From positions 488-5,679 of the forward strand of contig PMEV01000433.1 of NCBI GenBank assembly GCA_003154855.1: a DNA stretch of 5,192 bases. Reading direction: 5' to 3'. The stretch is from Bryobacterales bacterium (GTDB lineage Bacteria; Acidobacteriota; Terriglobia; Bryobacterales; Bryobacteraceae). The number at the start of each line of letters is the position of its first letter. Positions within the stretch are counted from its first letter, which is position 1. A model generated the notes under the pieces. That model was not told where the DNA came from. It saw only the letters and a program-made list of their open reading frames with translations, and ran no database searches. This document shows, one piece after another, positions 4,402 through 5,192 of this stretch. Position numbers and translations under genes: made by a program.

Positions 4402-5192
4402 TTGACTTTCCCCGCCAAAGCCTTGCTGGCCGCGCTGCTGGCCTGCGTGTCCTCGTTTGGCGCGGCTCCGCGGCCACCCGCCCGGCCTCGACCCTCCTCC
4501 GCCGCCAAAGCCTGGGCTCACACCATGACCTTGCGCGACAAGGTGGCGCAACTGGTCTTCGTGCCGTTCTATGGCGAAGCGCCCAACACCCGTTCGCTGG
4601 AATACCAGAAGTACCTGCGCTGGGTGCGCAGCCTGCGCGTGGGCGGCCTGGTGCTGGTCAACCGGGTGCGCAACGGCGCCGTCGAGCACGCCGAGCCTTT
4701 CGCCATGACGACCTTCGTCAATAGGATGCAGAGGGCCGCCCGCGTTCCTTTGCTGGTGGCCGGGGATTTCGAGCGCGGCGATTCGATGCGCGTCGCCTCC
4801 GAGACCAAATTCCCCCACGCCATGGCCTTCGCCGCCACGCGCGATCCCTCCCTGAGCCGCTACGAAGGCGCCGTCACCGCCCGGCAGGCCCGCGTGCTGG
4901 GCGTCCCCTGGATTCTCGCGCCCGTCGCCGACGTCAATATCAATCCCGAGAATCCGATTCTCAACATCCGTTCCTACAGCGAAGACCCGGCGGAAGTCTC
5001 CGCCCACGTGCGCGCCTTCATCGAGGGGGCGCACTCGGGAACGCCCGATCCCGTTCTGGTGACCGCTAAGCATTTCCCGGGCCACGGCGACACCGACACC
5101 GACACGCACCTGGCCATGGCCTTGCTCCACGCCAGCAAGGAGCGCATCGAGGCGCTGGAGCTGGTCCCCTTTCGCGCCGCCATCGCCGCGGG
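4402..5192 (+). CDS. Exported GH3 glycoside hydrolase, NagZ-like, 5' part
   Basis: The first 263 complete codons of a glycoside hydrolase family 3 protein; the gene continues past the right edge. Family members of this type remove terminal beta-linked sugars, classically GlcNAc in cell-wall recycling (NagZ). The TTG at 4402 opens a signal peptide (about 1-20; C15 after LLA might instead be a lipobox), so this enzyme acts outside the cytoplasm, unlike classical NagZ. A Pro/Arg-rich linker (about 22-35) precedes the TIM barrel, which starts at MTLRDKVAQLVFVPF (42-56). Motifs seen: GDFERGDSMRV (121-131), APVADVNINPENPI (173-186), RSYSEDP (190-196), and KHFPGHGDTDTDTH (223-236), the GH3/NagZ acid-base loop; D234 and H236 match its Asp-x-His dyad. 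The nucleophile Asp and any C-terminal domain lie outside the window. No Shine-Dalgarno is present; the start rests on the signal peptide and on the TATAGT 6 nt upstream. Substrate specificity beyond a hexosaminidase-type motif is inference. Confidence 0.92.
   Translation, partial: MTFPAKALLAALLACVSSFGAAPRPPARPRPSSAAKAWAHTMTLRDKVAQLVFVPFYGEAPNTRSLEYQKYLRWVRSLRVGGLVLVNRVRNGAVEHAEPFAMTTFVNRMQRAARVPLLVAGDFERGDSMRVASETKFPHAMAFAATRDPSLSRYEGAVTARQARVLGVPWILAPVADVNINPENPILNIRSYSEDPAEVSAHVRAFIEGAHSGTPDPVLVTAKHFPGHGDTDTDTHLAMALLHASKERIEALELVPFRAAIAA

Noticed and set aside
5089..5106. Hexanucleotide repeat (GACACC, three near-identical copies) in the GH3 active-site loop
   Set aside because: It simply encodes DTDTDT. 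The loop has normal length for the family, so there is no sign of expansion or phase variation.
4357..5130. Antisense open frame of 257 codons opposite the GH3 gene
   Set aside because: It is Gly/Gly-Val rich, has no motif, and covers the conserved GH3 motifs on the other strand; a shadow frame.

Overview
This window reads as ordinary chromosomal DNA of a GC-rich member of the Acidobacteriota, most likely of the Solibacter/Bryobacter type. The strongest lineage clue is a secreted protein of the VWFA-related family that is greatly expanded in Acidobacteria. A PEP-CTERM surface protein, a GH3 enzyme of the acidobacterial kind and frequent GTG/TTG starts fit the same picture. The placement is inferred from protein style, not from a marker gene.

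All six supported genes lie on the + strand, and nearly the whole window is coding. In order they are: (1) a membrane-anchored protein of unknown function (27-947); (2) a PEP-CTERM sorted secreted protein (1032-1754); (3) a rhomboid intramembrane serine protease with an intact Ser/His pair (1860-2603); (4) a secreted VWFA-related protein whose metal-binding (MIDAS) residues look degraded (2662-3798); (5) a stand-alone CheY-like receiver protein with a basic tail (3930-4382); (6) the 5' part of an exported GH3 beta-N-acetylhexosaminidase-like enzyme that runs off the right edge (4402-5192). There are no tRNA or rRNA genes, insertion sequences, CRISPR arrays or phage genes. No gap exceeds about 135 bases.

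The genes do not look like one operon. Nearly every gene is preceded by its own -10-like element, usually of the extended TGn type: TGGTAATCT, TGCTATCCT, TGGTATATT and TGGTAACTT before genes 2-5, and a plain TATAGT before gene 6. Gene 5 also has a perfect TTGACA -35 box. A strong GC hairpin separates genes 2 and 3. Several starts lie so close to the -10 that the mRNAs would be leaderless or nearly so; only gene 2 has a textbook Shine-Dalgarno sequence.

Functionally, five of the six products are exported or membrane proteins (surface display, intramembrane proteolysis, an adhesion-type domain, cell-wall or glycan hydrolysis). That gives a loose envelope theme, but nothing in the sequence proves that they work together. 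I see no clear new biological system. The best leads are the MIDAS-degenerate VWFA protein, the dyad overlapping the PEP-CTERM promoter with an imperfect counterpart before the VWFA gene, and the short-leader promoter layout.
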